DNA of 39,878 nucleotides from an uncultured bacterium (GTDB lineage: Bacteria > Patescibacteriota > Minisyncoccia > Moranbacterales > UBA2206): assembly GCA_903937035.1 (NCBI GenBank), contig CAIZXS010000025.1, positions 1 through 39,878 of the forward strand, read 5' to 3'. Every line of letters begins with the position of its first letter. Within the stretch, counting starts at the first letter, position 1. Positions 7,285-15,237 of this stretch are shown piece by piece. The notes beneath the pieces were generated by a model. That model saw only the letters and a list, made by a program, of their open reading frames with translations. It made no database searches and had not been told where the DNA came from. The translations under genes were made by a program, and so were the position numbers.

Positions 7285-9413
7285 CTTTTTTCTTTTTGAG
7301 CAATATTCCCATTATGCCTCTTTTCTCTCCAAAAAACAAGCGTCAGAAGTGAAAGAAAGATAGCTGCAAGCGAGACTATTCCGCCGAGATAGAGATAGCT
7401 TTGGGGACGATAATAGAGACTAAGCGCAACCTCACCACTTTTTCCAACTGGACAAGTTTTTTGCAATTCACTCGAATTAAGCAAAAATGCATTCAGACCA
7501 GCATCGGTTGCCCGGTGATTTTCCGGCGAAAAAACATTTTTCTTCAAAAGCATGACATACCACGAAGTATCGCCACAAACTACCTGCCAATCGGGGTGAT
7601 AGCTTTCCGAAAAATTGAGCCAAACCGGATCAGCTGATTTTTTGAGTGTAAAGTTCCAGCGCGAAGAGTTTTCCATGGAAAGGTCCACCACTGATTGAAA
7701 AGCGACTTCACGATGAATTGTCTCCGTCTCATTCGTTAGATAGATTCGAGGACGAACTTTTTCGTTTTCAAAAATCAACTTACCTTCCAGTCCTAAATCT
7801 ATTCTCTTCCATTCAGGATTTGATAGTAAATTTTCCACCATGAAAAGATTACCTTTATCCGAAATCAAATAGCGCACTGCCGACTGTGAAAGCAAGCGAG
7901 AAGCGAAATTTTCAGAAAAAAACAACTGATTTTTTTCTCCACCACCCGGCTCTCCACCTTGCAACCCGGCATAATCCTTGATTTTCTTCCAACGGTCCCT
8001 CCTTGTCTCAATTTCATTTATTTTCGGACGATAAGCAGAGAAACTGGCCCACTTGGAATCGCTCGGATTCCAAAGTGTCCGAAATGATCCATCTTGCGAA
8101 AATTGATAGTCACGAATTTTCAATTCATCCTCAGCTATTTTTTGCGGGGTAAACATGCGATGCATTTCTCCACTTAAAATCGGTTTTGCATTCCAAAGAA
8201 AAATTAAACTTGCCCCAAGAAAAACACTCCATTTCAAATACTTTTTCTTCGCGTAATGTTCGGAAATATAGGCCACAAAAGCGCCAATGAGGATGGAATA
8301 TGCAAGTAGTATCGCGACATAAAATTTACTCGCTTCGCGAAAAGCATTGAAGCCGGGAAAATGCCCATGCAACCAAACATAGGCGCTTTTCAAAGGCAGC
8401 GCGTCTTGCTTGGAGACAAAGACGGCAAAAAGAGCGACAACAAACCAAAAAATGATTTTTTTATTCCGCCTATTCCAGTAAGCTCCCAAAATCGCCATCA
8501 TTGGAATCAGCCAGAAATAGATTGGGATTTTTTGCGTATCAAACCAAACTGGCTCGACCCCATTCCAAAAAGGATGAAAGAGTGTCAATGTCTTAGTGAT
8601 ATCCAATGAAAAGTTATTTCCCACTAAATCACGCGCCAAAATGTCATTGCCAGCAAGTGAGCCAGTCATTGCCGTAGGCATAAGCCAAAAAAGATTAAAC
8701 AAAAGAATGAGACAGAAAAAAAGCGCCATGGCGAAAAAATTTTGGCGAAAGAATGTTCTTCTCTGACCCATCCCCTTTTGTGCTAAAAGAAACCAAAAAG
8801 GCACGAAAAGTAGAATAAAAAATAAGATATAGAAAACACGAAAATCATAGGCCCCCACAAAAAGACAAGCCAGTGCTGAGGCGATTAAATTTTTCTTTTT
8901 CCCGGTGTCAAAGTATCGCCAAAAGAAATACATAGCCAGTGGCGCGAATGTCCCTGCGAGTGACAAGGAAAAATGCCCCTGGGTATTAATCGCCAGATAA
9001 TAAGTATTAAAAGAAAAAACAAGCGCAGAGACGAATGCCCCAGTCTTGTTTTTTAAAACTTGCTTTGCGAATAAATAACTAAAAAGCGGAGTGAGAAAAA
9101 TAAGCGGCCAAAAAATAACAAATTTATCCGCCACATTAGAATTAAAATTAAAGGCGCCAAAAAAGGCTGGCAAAATTTTCCAAGCCCACATCCATAAAAA
9201 TAAATTGGAAGAACCCAGACTAATCTGAGAATCCCAGGCGCTATAGTGCAAAAAATCGCGCGATGTCTCAGAAAACCAAAACCAATAATCGGCATGAGTG
9301 AAGATGCCGAAAGATAACCACGAGCGATAGACAACAGCGGAAATCAAAACAAGTAACCAAGTTGGCCAATGCTCTTTTCCCCAAATTTTAACTTTTTCGA
9401 AATATTTTTGCAT
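7281..9413 (-). CDS. YfhO/AftD-like GT-C membrane protein
   Basis: A 710-residue polytopic protein. About eleven membrane helices fill the first 420 residues, an extracytoplasmic domain follows (about 430-655), then one C-terminal helix (about 665-690) and a basic tail. An early acidic patch (HADYWFWFSE) in the first outside loop and FREASKF before a later helix resemble GT-C fold transferases of the YfhO/AftD (DUF3367-like) group, which use polyprenyl-phosphate sugars outside the membrane. The adjacent DPM-like GT2 would supply such a donor. It ends in ATGA overlap with the anchored 561-residue protein. Assignment rests on topology and local motifs, not a strong signature. Confidence 0.75.
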   Translation of the reverse strand: MQKYFEKVKIWGKEHWPTWLLVLISAVVYRSWLSFGIFTHADYWFWFSETSRDFLHYSAWDSQISLGSSNLFLWMWAWKILPAFFGAFNFNSNVADKFVIFWPLIFLTPLFSYLFAKQVLKNKTGAFVSALVFSFNTYYLAINTQGHFSLSLAGTFAPLAMYFFWRYFDTGKKKNLIASALACLFVGAYDFRVFYILFFILLFVPFWFLLAQKGMGQRRTFFRQNFFAMALFFCLILLFNLFWLMPTAMTGSLAGNDILARDLVGNNFSLDITKTLTLFHPFWNGVEPVWFDTQKIPIYFWLIPMMAILGAYWNRRNKKIIFWFVVALFAVFVSKQDALPLKSAYVWLHGHFPGFNAFREASKFYVAILLAYSILIGAFVAYISEHYAKKKYLKWSVFLGASLIFLWNAKPILSGEMHRMFTPQKIAEDELKIRDYQFSQDGSFRTLWNPSDSKWASFSAYRPKINEIETRRDRWKKIKDYAGLQGGEPGGGEKNQLFFSENFASRLLSQSAVRYLISDKGNLFMVENLLSNPEWKRIDLGLEGKLIFENEKVRPRIYLTNETETIHREVAFQSVVDLSMENSSRWNFTLKKSADPVWLNFSESYHPDWQVVCGDTSWYVMLLKKNVFSPENHRATDAGLNAFLLNSSELQKTCPVGKSGEVALSLYYRPQSYLYLGGIVSLAAIFLSLLTLVFWREKRHNGNIAQKEKR

Positions 9414-9474
9414 CTATGAATGTCTTCGATAAGCATCCCTCATATCTCCATTATACCAATATATTGCTCAAATG

Positions 9475-10530
9475 TCACTTTTTACGCCAAATCCTCCAGC
9501 CTAGGAGAATATATACCAATGCATCGCTAAGAACAATCAAGAAATCACGCTTACTAACTTTTGACATGCTCCAGTATTTCCAAGGTCTTTTGATTATCAT
9601 TTTTAACGATTCAATGAAGGTCATATACGTCCCCATAGATACATTTCGAACTACTACTGGTTCACCAAGAGCACAAGCAACAGCATCTGAAATAAAATCC
9701 ACTCCAGACAAAATTGAGGCATTCATTGTCCCCCACGCTCTTGGATTACATTCTAACACGAAAATTTCCACGGTTTTTCCATCAACCCGCAAATCAATAT
9801 GCAAAAAACCACTATACCTTTCACGCGCCACAATTTTTTCGCCAATAGCATAAATCTCTGGGTTAGATATAAATTCAAAAAATCCATGCCTGGTCCACCG
9901 TTGAATTGTCGAGTTTATGATTTTTCCGTTCACAGCTAAAAGACTCAAATCAATATCATATCCATCAATGTACTTTTGCGCCAAAATTGGAAAAATCCCG
10001 AAATATTTTTGCAGGTCAGTTGGATTTTCCATCTTCACAATTCCAACACCAGAATCCCTATCAAGTGGCTTTATTAAAAAAGGATATTCCATTATTCCAT
10101 GCACGAGATATTTTTTATTTTTAACCAAGACAGTTTTTGGATACAATATTGAAAGTTCATCAAGAATTTTCGTCAGCTCCCACTTATTATGCAATCGCTC
10201 TATTACATCAACATTACTAACTAATAGTGTAGGCTTTTTTAAATTGGACTTATTTTTCACCACCCAAAGTGTTGAGTCTAAATCTAGTGGGATAATAACA
10301 TCTATCGCATATTTAATGCTGACTGCATTAATATACTCAACAAGCACTTCGTTTTTGTTTGTATCGGAATATTTTGGATAAGGAAAGTATTTTCTGCAAA
10401 ATCGCGAAAACCGAACCGGAGATGCCGCTGGTCCCATGATAAAAACCCCGAACGCGCGCCGATCAATCGAGCGAATTACTGGCAGAGTTAAAAAATCTCG
10501 CTCTGAAAGAAAAAGAATATTTCGACGCAT
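9475..10530 (-). CDS. ATP-grasp domain protein
   Basis: A 351-residue carbamoyl-phosphate-synthase-type ATP-grasp enzyme. Evidence includes FLIKPLDRDSGVG at 151-163 (K154 binding ATP phosphates), HIDLRVDG at 245-252, and the metal-binding ECNPRAWGT at 260-268 (E260, N262). The N-terminal 110 residues look like a Rossmann-like pre-ATP-grasp domain. Such enzymes ligate a carboxylate to an amine or similar nucleophile; in glycan loci they can decorate sugars, but the substrate here is unknown. A helix-like C-terminal end (about 315-345) is hydrophobic and basic and may touch the membrane. It has its own promoter at 10565-10593, divergent from a small RNA. Confidence 0.85.
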   Translation of the reverse strand: MRRNILFLSERDFLTLPVIRSIDRRAFGVFIMGPAASPVRFSRFCRKYFPYPKYSDTNKNEVLVEYINAVSIKYAIDVIIPLDLDSTLWVVKNKSNLKKPTLLVSNVDVIERLHNKWELTKILDELSILYPKTVLVKNKKYLVHGIMEYPFLIKPLDRDSGVGIVKMENPTDLQKYFGIFPILAQKYIDGYDIDLSLLAVNGKIINSTIQRWTRHGFFEFISNPEIYAIGEKIVARERYSGFLHIDLRVDGKTVEIFVLECNPRAWGTMNASILSGVDFISDAVACALGEPVVVRNVSMGTYMTFIESLKMIIKRPWKYWSMSKVSKRDFLIVLSDALVYILLGWRIWRKK

Positions 10531-10564
10531 AAATCGCTAAAACACTTCCAATTAATAAAGATTG

Positions 10565-10593
10565 ATTGTAGCATCCTAATCAGTTTTTGTCCA
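10565..10593 (-). promoter_or_regulatory. Promoter of the ATP-grasp gene
   Basis: On the minus strand: -35 TGGACA (10588-10593), 17-bp spacer, extended -10 TGCTACAAT (10565-10573). The predicted start near 10558 gives a 28-nt leader. Confidence 0.65.
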
Positions 10594-10615
10594 GCATGTG
10601 TATCTTGCATTTTAC

Positions 10616-10625
10616 ATAGGCCTAT
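10616..10625. promoter_or_regulatory. Palindrome ATAGGCCTAT between divergent promoters
   Basis: A perfect 10-bp palindrome placed between the -35 boxes of the ATP-grasp promoter and the small-RNA promoter, 13 bp upstream of the latter. The position suits an operator, but no regulator is identified. Confidence 0.35.
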
Positions 10626-10637
10626 ACGGACTTGCTG

Positions 10638-10666
10638 TTGACAGATATCCTATTAGCCCCTATAAT
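10638..10666 (+). promoter_or_regulatory. Consensus sigma70-type promoter of a small RNA
   Basis: -35 TTGACA (10638-10643), exactly 17 bp, then -10 TATAAT (10661-10666). Both hexamers are perfect consensus on the plus strand, where no protein gene follows. The predicted start is near 10673. Confidence 0.8.
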
Positions 10667-10672
10667 AAAATC

Positions 10673-10750
10673 AAATGTTAGCCAAACACTGTCCGTACGG
10701 CAGGTTTCCCGCAAGGGATAGGCTATTCCCCCTATAAACGGGGGTTTTTG
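10673..10750 (+). ncRNA. Putative structured small RNA
   Basis: About 78 nt between a consensus promoter and an intrinsic terminator, the only well-supported plus-strand transcript in the window. A closing helix TAGCC/GGCTA (10679-10683 with 10721-10725) encloses two hairpins: CTG.CC/GGCAG (10689-10703) with a GUAC loop, and UCCC-GCAA-GGGA (10707-10718), a GNRA tetraloop. The terminator stem follows. No open reading frame of note is present. It runs convergently into the DUF3800 gene, whose stop codon is at 10754-10756, so readthrough of either transcript would give antisense overlap. I do not recognise it as 6S, SRP, tmRNA or a known riboswitch. The fold was derived by eye. Confidence 0.65.
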
Positions 10751-10755
10751 TTTTT
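10728..10755 (+). terminator. Intrinsic terminator of the small RNA
   Basis: Stem CCCCC/GGGGG (10728-10732 with 10740-10744), 7-nt loop, then TTTTTGTTTTT. It works only on the plus strand, since the minus strand lacks a T tract after the stem. Confidence 0.85.
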
Positions 10756-11320
10756 AGAGTTCAGAAATAAGTTTTTCTTTTATCATCCTAGTCACAGTTT
10801 TTTTGGCCCAATCATTATTATCATCCCGATCCCTAATTAATCCACAAATAGCATCCACGAGACGGATGAAAGCATTATTTTCATCTTTTTTCACTCCCCT
10901 TATTTTTCTAGTTCTAATTCTCAAATCCCGAAGTCCCCGACTGAAGACCTCAATTTCTTTCTTTTTTAACCCATCAACAAACACGGTGACTTTATAGTCA
11001 TACTTACCAGATTTTTTCAATATGGCTTTCGCTGTGGCAAAAGAAGTTAGTTCTATATATTTTCTTGTATCACTGAACATCTCAAAAAAAATTCTTTCCT
11101 TCAGCTTATCCATTCTTAAAATACTTTCGATGTACGCCTTGCGAAACTCATGACGAGCTTTGTTCCATTTTACGTTTTTCTTCCCGCTTTCAATCTCAAT
11201 TTCTTCTAATTCTTCACAAATATCTTTAATCTCATGTTCTAAGATCAAAATACTCACCACAAAAACAAGGCCCTTTGTGTCCTGACCTGATTCATCGACA
11301 TAGGCATATAGTTTTTTCAT
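10754..11320 (-). CDS. DUF3800 domain protein
   Basis: A protein of 188 residues from the preferred ATG at 11320; in-frame ATGs at 11332 and 11329 would add three or four residues. The N-terminus MKKLYAYVDESG carries the DUF3800 signature with D9 and E10, and a later acidic segment near VDAICGLIRDRDDNND matches the family's second conserved region with Asp residues. The fold is thought to be RNase H/nuclease-like, and DUF3800 proteins occur in mobile and defence-associated loci, including some retron groups (from memory). Catalysis is unproven. It interrupts a run of glycan genes, has its own promoter inside the preceding gene's 3' end, and converges with a structured small RNA. Confidence 0.85.
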   Translation of the reverse strand: MKKLYAYVDESGQDTKGLVFVVSILILEHEIKDICEELEEIEIESGKKNVKWNKARHEFRKAYIESILRMDKLKERIFFEMFSDTRKYIELTSFATAKAILKKSGKYDYKVTVFVDGLKKKEIEVFSRGLRDLRIRTRKIRGVKKDENNAFIRLVDAICGLIRDRDDNNDWAKKTVTRMIKEKLISEL

Positions 11321-11368
11321 TATAGCCATCATTTTTATTTTTTAATTAGTTTGAGTTATTACACTGAT

Positions 11369-11397
11369 ATAATAACACTAAGCTATTTTCGGGTCAA
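11369..11397 (-). promoter_or_regulatory. Promoter of the DUF3800 gene
   Basis: Minus strand -35 TTGACC (11392-11397), 17-bp spacer, -10 TATTAT (11369-11374). The predicted start near 11362 gives a leader of about 42 nt. The -35 lies within the last codons of the upstream 944-residue gene, so the DUF3800 gene can be transcribed on its own. Confidence 0.65.
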
Positions 11398-14212
11398 GAC
11401 TTTTTTTCTTTTTCCATTTGCGATGGTCATATGCCAAGTAAATTACACAACCTAGTAGTGTCGACAAAGATATCGCCAAGCCGACATAAAAAAGTCTCTG
11501 CGGCCAAAACTCCACCACCATTTCAAAATCATAGGAACCATCAGGGTTTTGAACACAGTCCCCAGATAGACCTCGATCCCCCATTTTGATATTTGAGATT
11601 TGATTTTTTAATTTAGAATTTGATTGACAAATCAAATTCGTATCGATCACCCAAGAATTGGCATACCCATTCGCCATCAAATGATTGGCGTTATTCTCAA
11701 TCGGACGCCGAAACCAAGTTTCAAACAGATTACCATTGGGTAAATTGTCATTTTGAATGGTATCTTGGAAATTCTTAGACACAAAATCAATCTTATATTT
11801 TTCCACATAATCAAACTGCTCTTTTCCATCGACCCATTTTTTGTGTTCAATGGTTTTTAGTTTTCCATCACCCAATGTTGTAATATAACCATTACTAAGA
11901 TAGTTTTGCAGCTCATCTTTTGATGCTTGGTCATCAGTATTTCCGTCTAATATTTTATATTTGGAAGTTTGATCGTCGAAAGTTTCCGCCCTAGGCGGAT
12001 CAGCCTCGGGCTGAAATTTTGAATTGTCATTTTGCATTTTGAGATTTACATTTTGATTTAGATATGCTTTCCACCCATCATTAAAACTCTCCGAAAACAC
12101 CAAAGGAAAAACACCCGATGCGCCGTGCACTCGCACGCGATATTTGGTCGGATTGATTTTTTTGAATTCCAAGGTTGGCGACATCACTCCACCTTCTGTC
12201 GCACAACTATTGTCATTCCCGCGGAGGCGGGAATCCAGTGTGGAATTATTGCTACTACTATCCAGTTCACTGCTACTGCGATTATTATTTTTTAATTTAT
12301 CCAGCATCCCCTCTTTCCCAGTATTCTGCCCAGCCAAAAAAACAGCTGAACGTATTTGCCAATCTTTATCCGAAAGGATCAGGGGAAGGCTTTCAATTGG
12401 ACGACCAGAAACAAGAGAGTATTGTGGAGTGTAGAAATGAGGAAGAAATTGATCTTTGTTTAGTTCATAAATCGACAACTTTCCAATCTCAGTTTTATCC
12501 GTTAAAAAGCTACTATTATCAGCACCCGCCAGAATAACATCTTGTCCAATGAAATTCACATCCGTTTTTTTCTTTTCTAAAAAACCAGCACCCAGATCAC
12601 TTCTAGCCACCAAAAATCCCACACTTCTAATATTCTCATAGCTCAGAAACCGCTTGTCATTAATAATTAAATATTTTTGCAACCGCTTATTGAGCTTGTC
12701 ATTATAGTTTTCATCATAAGTAACGCTGTTGATAAAAGTTGGCTTTGAAATAAAATAACCAAGCGGATCTTGCATATCATAGTTTTGGTTTGACCACTCA
12801 AATGTCTGCATCCAACTGATAACGGGTGCTACTTGAACCTTGCTATCAATTTTCTTTTTTGAAATATATTCATTAATCTGATAGTAGTAATCTGGAATTC
12901 TAAATGGCTTATATTTAGGAAAAAGGAAATAATAGGGAACGAATTTGATTAAAATCATCGTCAAAATAAGTCCAAAAAAAAATGTTTTGCGTTTTTCTGT
13001 TTTCAAAAAGTCAAAAATTTTAATAGAAGAATATGAAACTAACACAATTAAAATTGGTAAAATAAGCCGATTAAATTTAAAATAATCCCGGAAAAGCTTA
13101 AACCCAGGAACATAGCTCCAAAAGATATTAAAAATTCCCATTGGATTATTTGGTCCTAATGAAAAAGTAAGGAAAACAACATAAAGAATCCAAAGCGTGA
13201 TGAGCTGGATTTTTCTTTTCTCATTTTGCTCTTTTATAATAAAATATATACTAAAAATCGCTAACGAAACAAAGAAAAATGAAGCCACAATATCAAAAGG
13301 GATAAGCGCGGCTGGATAAAACTTACCGACATGATCACTGGTTGTGGAAAAGATAAAATTCAAAGATGGCCGATTTAAATATGCAGTAACAAAATCCAAT
13401 ACACCATCCGTATTGGCACTGTTTTCTGAATATTCCAAATAGGCTGAACTTTTTGATAATGCCAAGTTGATATTATTAAAAATCCAATAACTATTTAACA
13501 ATAAAAAAGCAGCAACGGTTATAAGGATACTTCTGGGCAAACATTCATAAGCTCTTTTTTTTAATAAAAATTTTTTAGCAAAATACTCCACCAGCAAGAA
13601 AGAAAAAATAAAAAGGACTGACAGGAGCAACGCATGAAAATCAATCGGCACAAGGAGGAGCGCAATGAATACGAAAAATATGTATGACTTATTAGCCGGA
13701 TTGTTCTTGAATTTTATAAAACAAAAGAAGGACACAAGAAAAAAAAGAACACTCCAAATAATAGTCAAATTGGAAGTAAGCCAAGTCCTCATCATTTCAT
13801 TAGAAATCGAGAAAAGTGAAATTACCAAAATCAACCAGTCAAATCGCGTCTCATGAAAATCGAGAATTTCCTTGGTTATTTTGAATGAAAAATAGACGAT
13901 AGCCCCAAATAATACTACTGAGGATAAGATACTCGTAAGTGGGAATCCTATTGATTCAAAAAACACCTTCAAGGTGATGGCAAACAAAGATGGAAAAAGC
14001 AGACCCTGCGAATCAAGAGTCTCACTCCAAGAAAATAAGCTGCGCCAAAAATCACGAAAACTATTCACACTTAATTGAGTATCCGAATTTGCAAATAAAA
14101 ACGATCCCAAATCGGCCTCTTTTGCGATTAAAAAGATTAACGCAAAAAATAGCATCCATAGGAACACTTTTTTATTCAAACATTTAGCAACAAAACATTT
14201 CTTTATTAGCAT
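11378..14212 (-). CDS. Large YfhO/AftD-like GT-C membrane protein with repeat-encoded inserts
   Basis: A 944-residue protein with roughly a dozen membrane helices in the first 430 residues, a long extracytoplasmic domain (about 440-890), a C-terminal helix (about 898-920) and a Lys-rich tail. FRDYFKFNR before a later helix and the SLGPNNP loop resemble AftD/YfhO-type GT-C proteins and parallel FREASKF in the 710-residue protein. The role is probably transfer of a sugar from a polyprenyl carrier outside the membrane. The outside domain carries two repeat insertions in frame: LDSRLRGND near residues 659-667 (12212-12238) and PEADPPRAE near 733-742 (11985-12014), within a polar Asn/Ser-rich linker that apparently tolerates them. 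Confidence 0.75.
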   Translation of the reverse strand: MLIKKCFVAKCLNKKVFLWMLFFALIFLIAKEADLGSFLFANSDTQLSVNSFRDFWRSLFSWSETLDSQGLLFPSLFAITLKVFFESIGFPLTSILSSVVLFGAIVYFSFKITKEILDFHETRFDWLILVISLFSISNEMMRTWLTSNLTIIWSVLFFLVSFFCFIKFKNNPANKSYIFFVFIALLLVPIDFHALLLSVLFIFSFLLVEYFAKKFLLKKRAYECLPRSILITVAAFLLLNSYWIFNNINLALSKSSAYLEYSENSANTDGVLDFVTAYLNRPSLNFIFSTTSDHVGKFYPAALIPFDIVASFFFVSLAIFSIYFIIKEQNEKRKIQLITLWILYVVFLTFSLGPNNPMGIFNIFWSYVPGFKLFRDYFKFNRLILPILIVLVSYSSIKIFDFLKTEKRKTFFFGLILTMILIKFVPYYFLFPKYKPFRIPDYYYQINEYISKKKIDSKVQVAPVISWMQTFEWSNQNYDMQDPLGYFISKPTFINSVTYDENYNDKLNKRLQKYLIINDKRFLSYENIRSVGFLVARSDLGAGFLEKKKTDVNFIGQDVILAGADNSSFLTDKTEIGKLSIYELNKDQFLPHFYTPQYSLVSGRPIESLPLILSDKDWQIRSAVFLAGQNTGKEGMLDKLKNNNRSSSELDSSSNNSTLDSRLRGNDNSCATEGGVMSPTLEFKKINPTKYRVRVHGASGVFPLVFSESFNDGWKAYLNQNVNLKMQNDNSKFQPEADPPRAETFDDQTSKYKILDGNTDDQASKDELQNYLSNGYITTLGDGKLKTIEHKKWVDGKEQFDYVEKYKIDFVSKNFQDTIQNDNLPNGNLFETWFRRPIENNANHLMANGYANSWVIDTNLICQSNSKLKNQISNIKMGDRGLSGDCVQNPDGSYDFEMVVEFWPQRLFYVGLAISLSTLLGCVIYLAYDHRKWKKKKSLDPKIA
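11985..12014. repeat. Tandem 15-bp palindromes inside the 944-residue gene
   Basis: TCCGCCCTAGGCGGA directly followed by TCAGCCTCGGGCTGA, the same two-palindrome layout as at 1135-1164. It is in frame, encoding PEADPPRAE. Confidence 0.75.
12212..12238. repeat. REP-like GTCATTCCCGC repeat inside a coding sequence
   Basis: Stem TTCCCGC/GCGGGAA (12216-12222 with 12227-12233) flanked by GTCA and TCCAG. It is related to the intergenic element at 35764-35972. Read on the minus strand it gives the peptide LDSRLRGND, which I recall from many repeat-bearing bacterial proteins. Confidence 0.8.
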
Positions 14213-14241
14213 CTGCCTTTAAGATATTATTGACCTATTAG

Positions 14242-14247
14242 ATTATA
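14242..14247 (-). promoter_or_regulatory. Possible -10 element for the 944-residue gene
   Basis: Perfect TATAAT on the minus strand with the predicted start near 14235, giving a 23-nt leader. No good -35 is seen 16-18 bp upstream, so the call is tentative. Confidence 0.4.
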
Positions 14248-14327
14248 CTCCCTAAAAAAATAAAACGATAATTATCAAATATCGCAAACAGAGAAATTAA
14301 TCAAGTTTAAATTTTAAATCAATTTAT

Positions 14328-14531
14328 TCAATATTTTCGTTGGCTTCGCAGGAACACATTAGGAAGAATAATTGTCACAAAACCAATAATTACATAAATA
14401 ATAAAGATTTCCTGCAGCATTAAATATGAACTTATTTTTTGATAAAAATGAAAACGTACAGTTATCCTGTCAGTCAATACATTGGTAGTATAAAGATTTT
14501 CTCCCCTATATTCATTGATTGTAAGGGAAAA
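14328..14531 (-). pseudogene. Eroded C-terminal fragment of a membrane protein
   Basis: A 67-codon open frame directly after the TGA of the methyltransferase gene and in the same frame, without a start codon for most of its length. Its translation runs from a polar, beta-like stretch (DRITVRFHFYQ) into one membrane helix (LQEIFIIYVIIGFVTIIL) and a basic tail (RSQRKY). This is the same ending as the two YfhO/AftD-like proteins here: beta strand, YxPQ-like residues, helix, basic tail. I infer the remnant of a third such gene whose 5' part was lost or replaced by the methyltransferase. Chance is possible, though 67 stop-free codons are uncommon at this base composition. A short protein from the internal ATG at 14420 cannot be excluded. 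Confidence 0.4.
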
Positions 14532-15233
14532 TCAAAAACACGACCTCCCTTTGTCAATACGACTTTTGCTTTTTATACAAAACAATTCAAAAGCTACCAA
14601 CGGGATAAAATAAACAAAAATCTGACTAATTGCAGCGACAATAAACCAAAAGGGTTTCGGCCAAAATCTTATTGAGGTCATAAGATCGTCCCCCATTGTG
14701 TCACCCTGCACCTCTTGGCGTAAAAATTTCAAGCCCGCCAAACCATGACTGTGATATCCGAGTTTTTTCATCTTATCATAATCCCAACCAGATAGGTGCC
14801 TCTGTAACGGATTATTGTCCACGGCCTTTTGCGCGACAAATCCATTCGGTGAAGAAACTATCACTTTTTTCCTTGCCCATTTTTCAGTTTTTTTCAAAAT
14901 TTCCACTCCCACCTTTTCGGGTAAGTGCTCCAACACCTCAATCATAATCACTGCATCAAAGCTGTTTTCTGGGAACTCCAAGTCTTCAATTTTTTTATCC
15001 AAATACTCGCCATGAATATTTTTCTTTTTTGATTTCTCCAGATAAGGAGCAAACGCTTCCACGCCAACACTACGCCTTATGTTTTTGCAATATTGCAGCG
15101 GGGAATCTGGTCCGCAACCAAGATCCAAAACTGTTTCACAATCTTCCAGCTCCTTCTGTAAATTATAAACCAGGGTATGCAAGACCCTAGAAATAATTTC
15201 ATTATGGTATAGTTTTTGAATAATTTTTTTCAT
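14532..15233 (-). CDS. Class I SAM-dependent methyltransferase
   Basis: A 233-residue methyltransferase. Motif I, VLDLGCGPDS, is at 35-44, an acidic residue ends the second strand (GVEAFAP), and DAVIMIEVLEHLPE marks motif IV at about 93-106. C-terminal hydrophobic residues (about 195-217) suggest association with the membrane. Its position among glycan genes points to methylation of a sugar or lipid-linked intermediate, but the acceptor is unknown. It starts 4 bp after the next methyltransferase gene, so the two are cotranscribed. Its stop TGA is followed in frame by a membrane-protein remnant. Confidence 0.88.
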   Translation of the reverse strand: MKKIIQKLYHNEIISRVLHTLVYNLQKELEDCETVLDLGCGPDSPLQYCKNIRRSVGVEAFAPYLEKSKKKNIHGEYLDKKIEDLEFPENSFDAVIMIEVLEHLPEKVGVEILKKTEKWARKKVIVSSPNGFVAQKAVDNNPLQRHLSGWDYDKMKKLGYHSHGLAGLKFLRQEVQGDTMGDDLMTSIRFWPKPFWFIVAAISQIFVYFIPLVAFELFCIKSKSRIDKGRSCF

Positions 15234-15237
15234 CGTA

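Noticed and set aside
10754-11320. Retron with DUF3800 effector
   Set aside because: No reverse transcriptase gene on either side, and the adjacent small RNA is too short and lacks msr/msd inverted ends.
14532-14534. TGA read as an amino acid (code 25 or selenocysteine)
   Set aside because: TGA ends other genes within ATGA overlaps, the methyltransferase is full-length at this stop, and no SECIS-like element was recognised.
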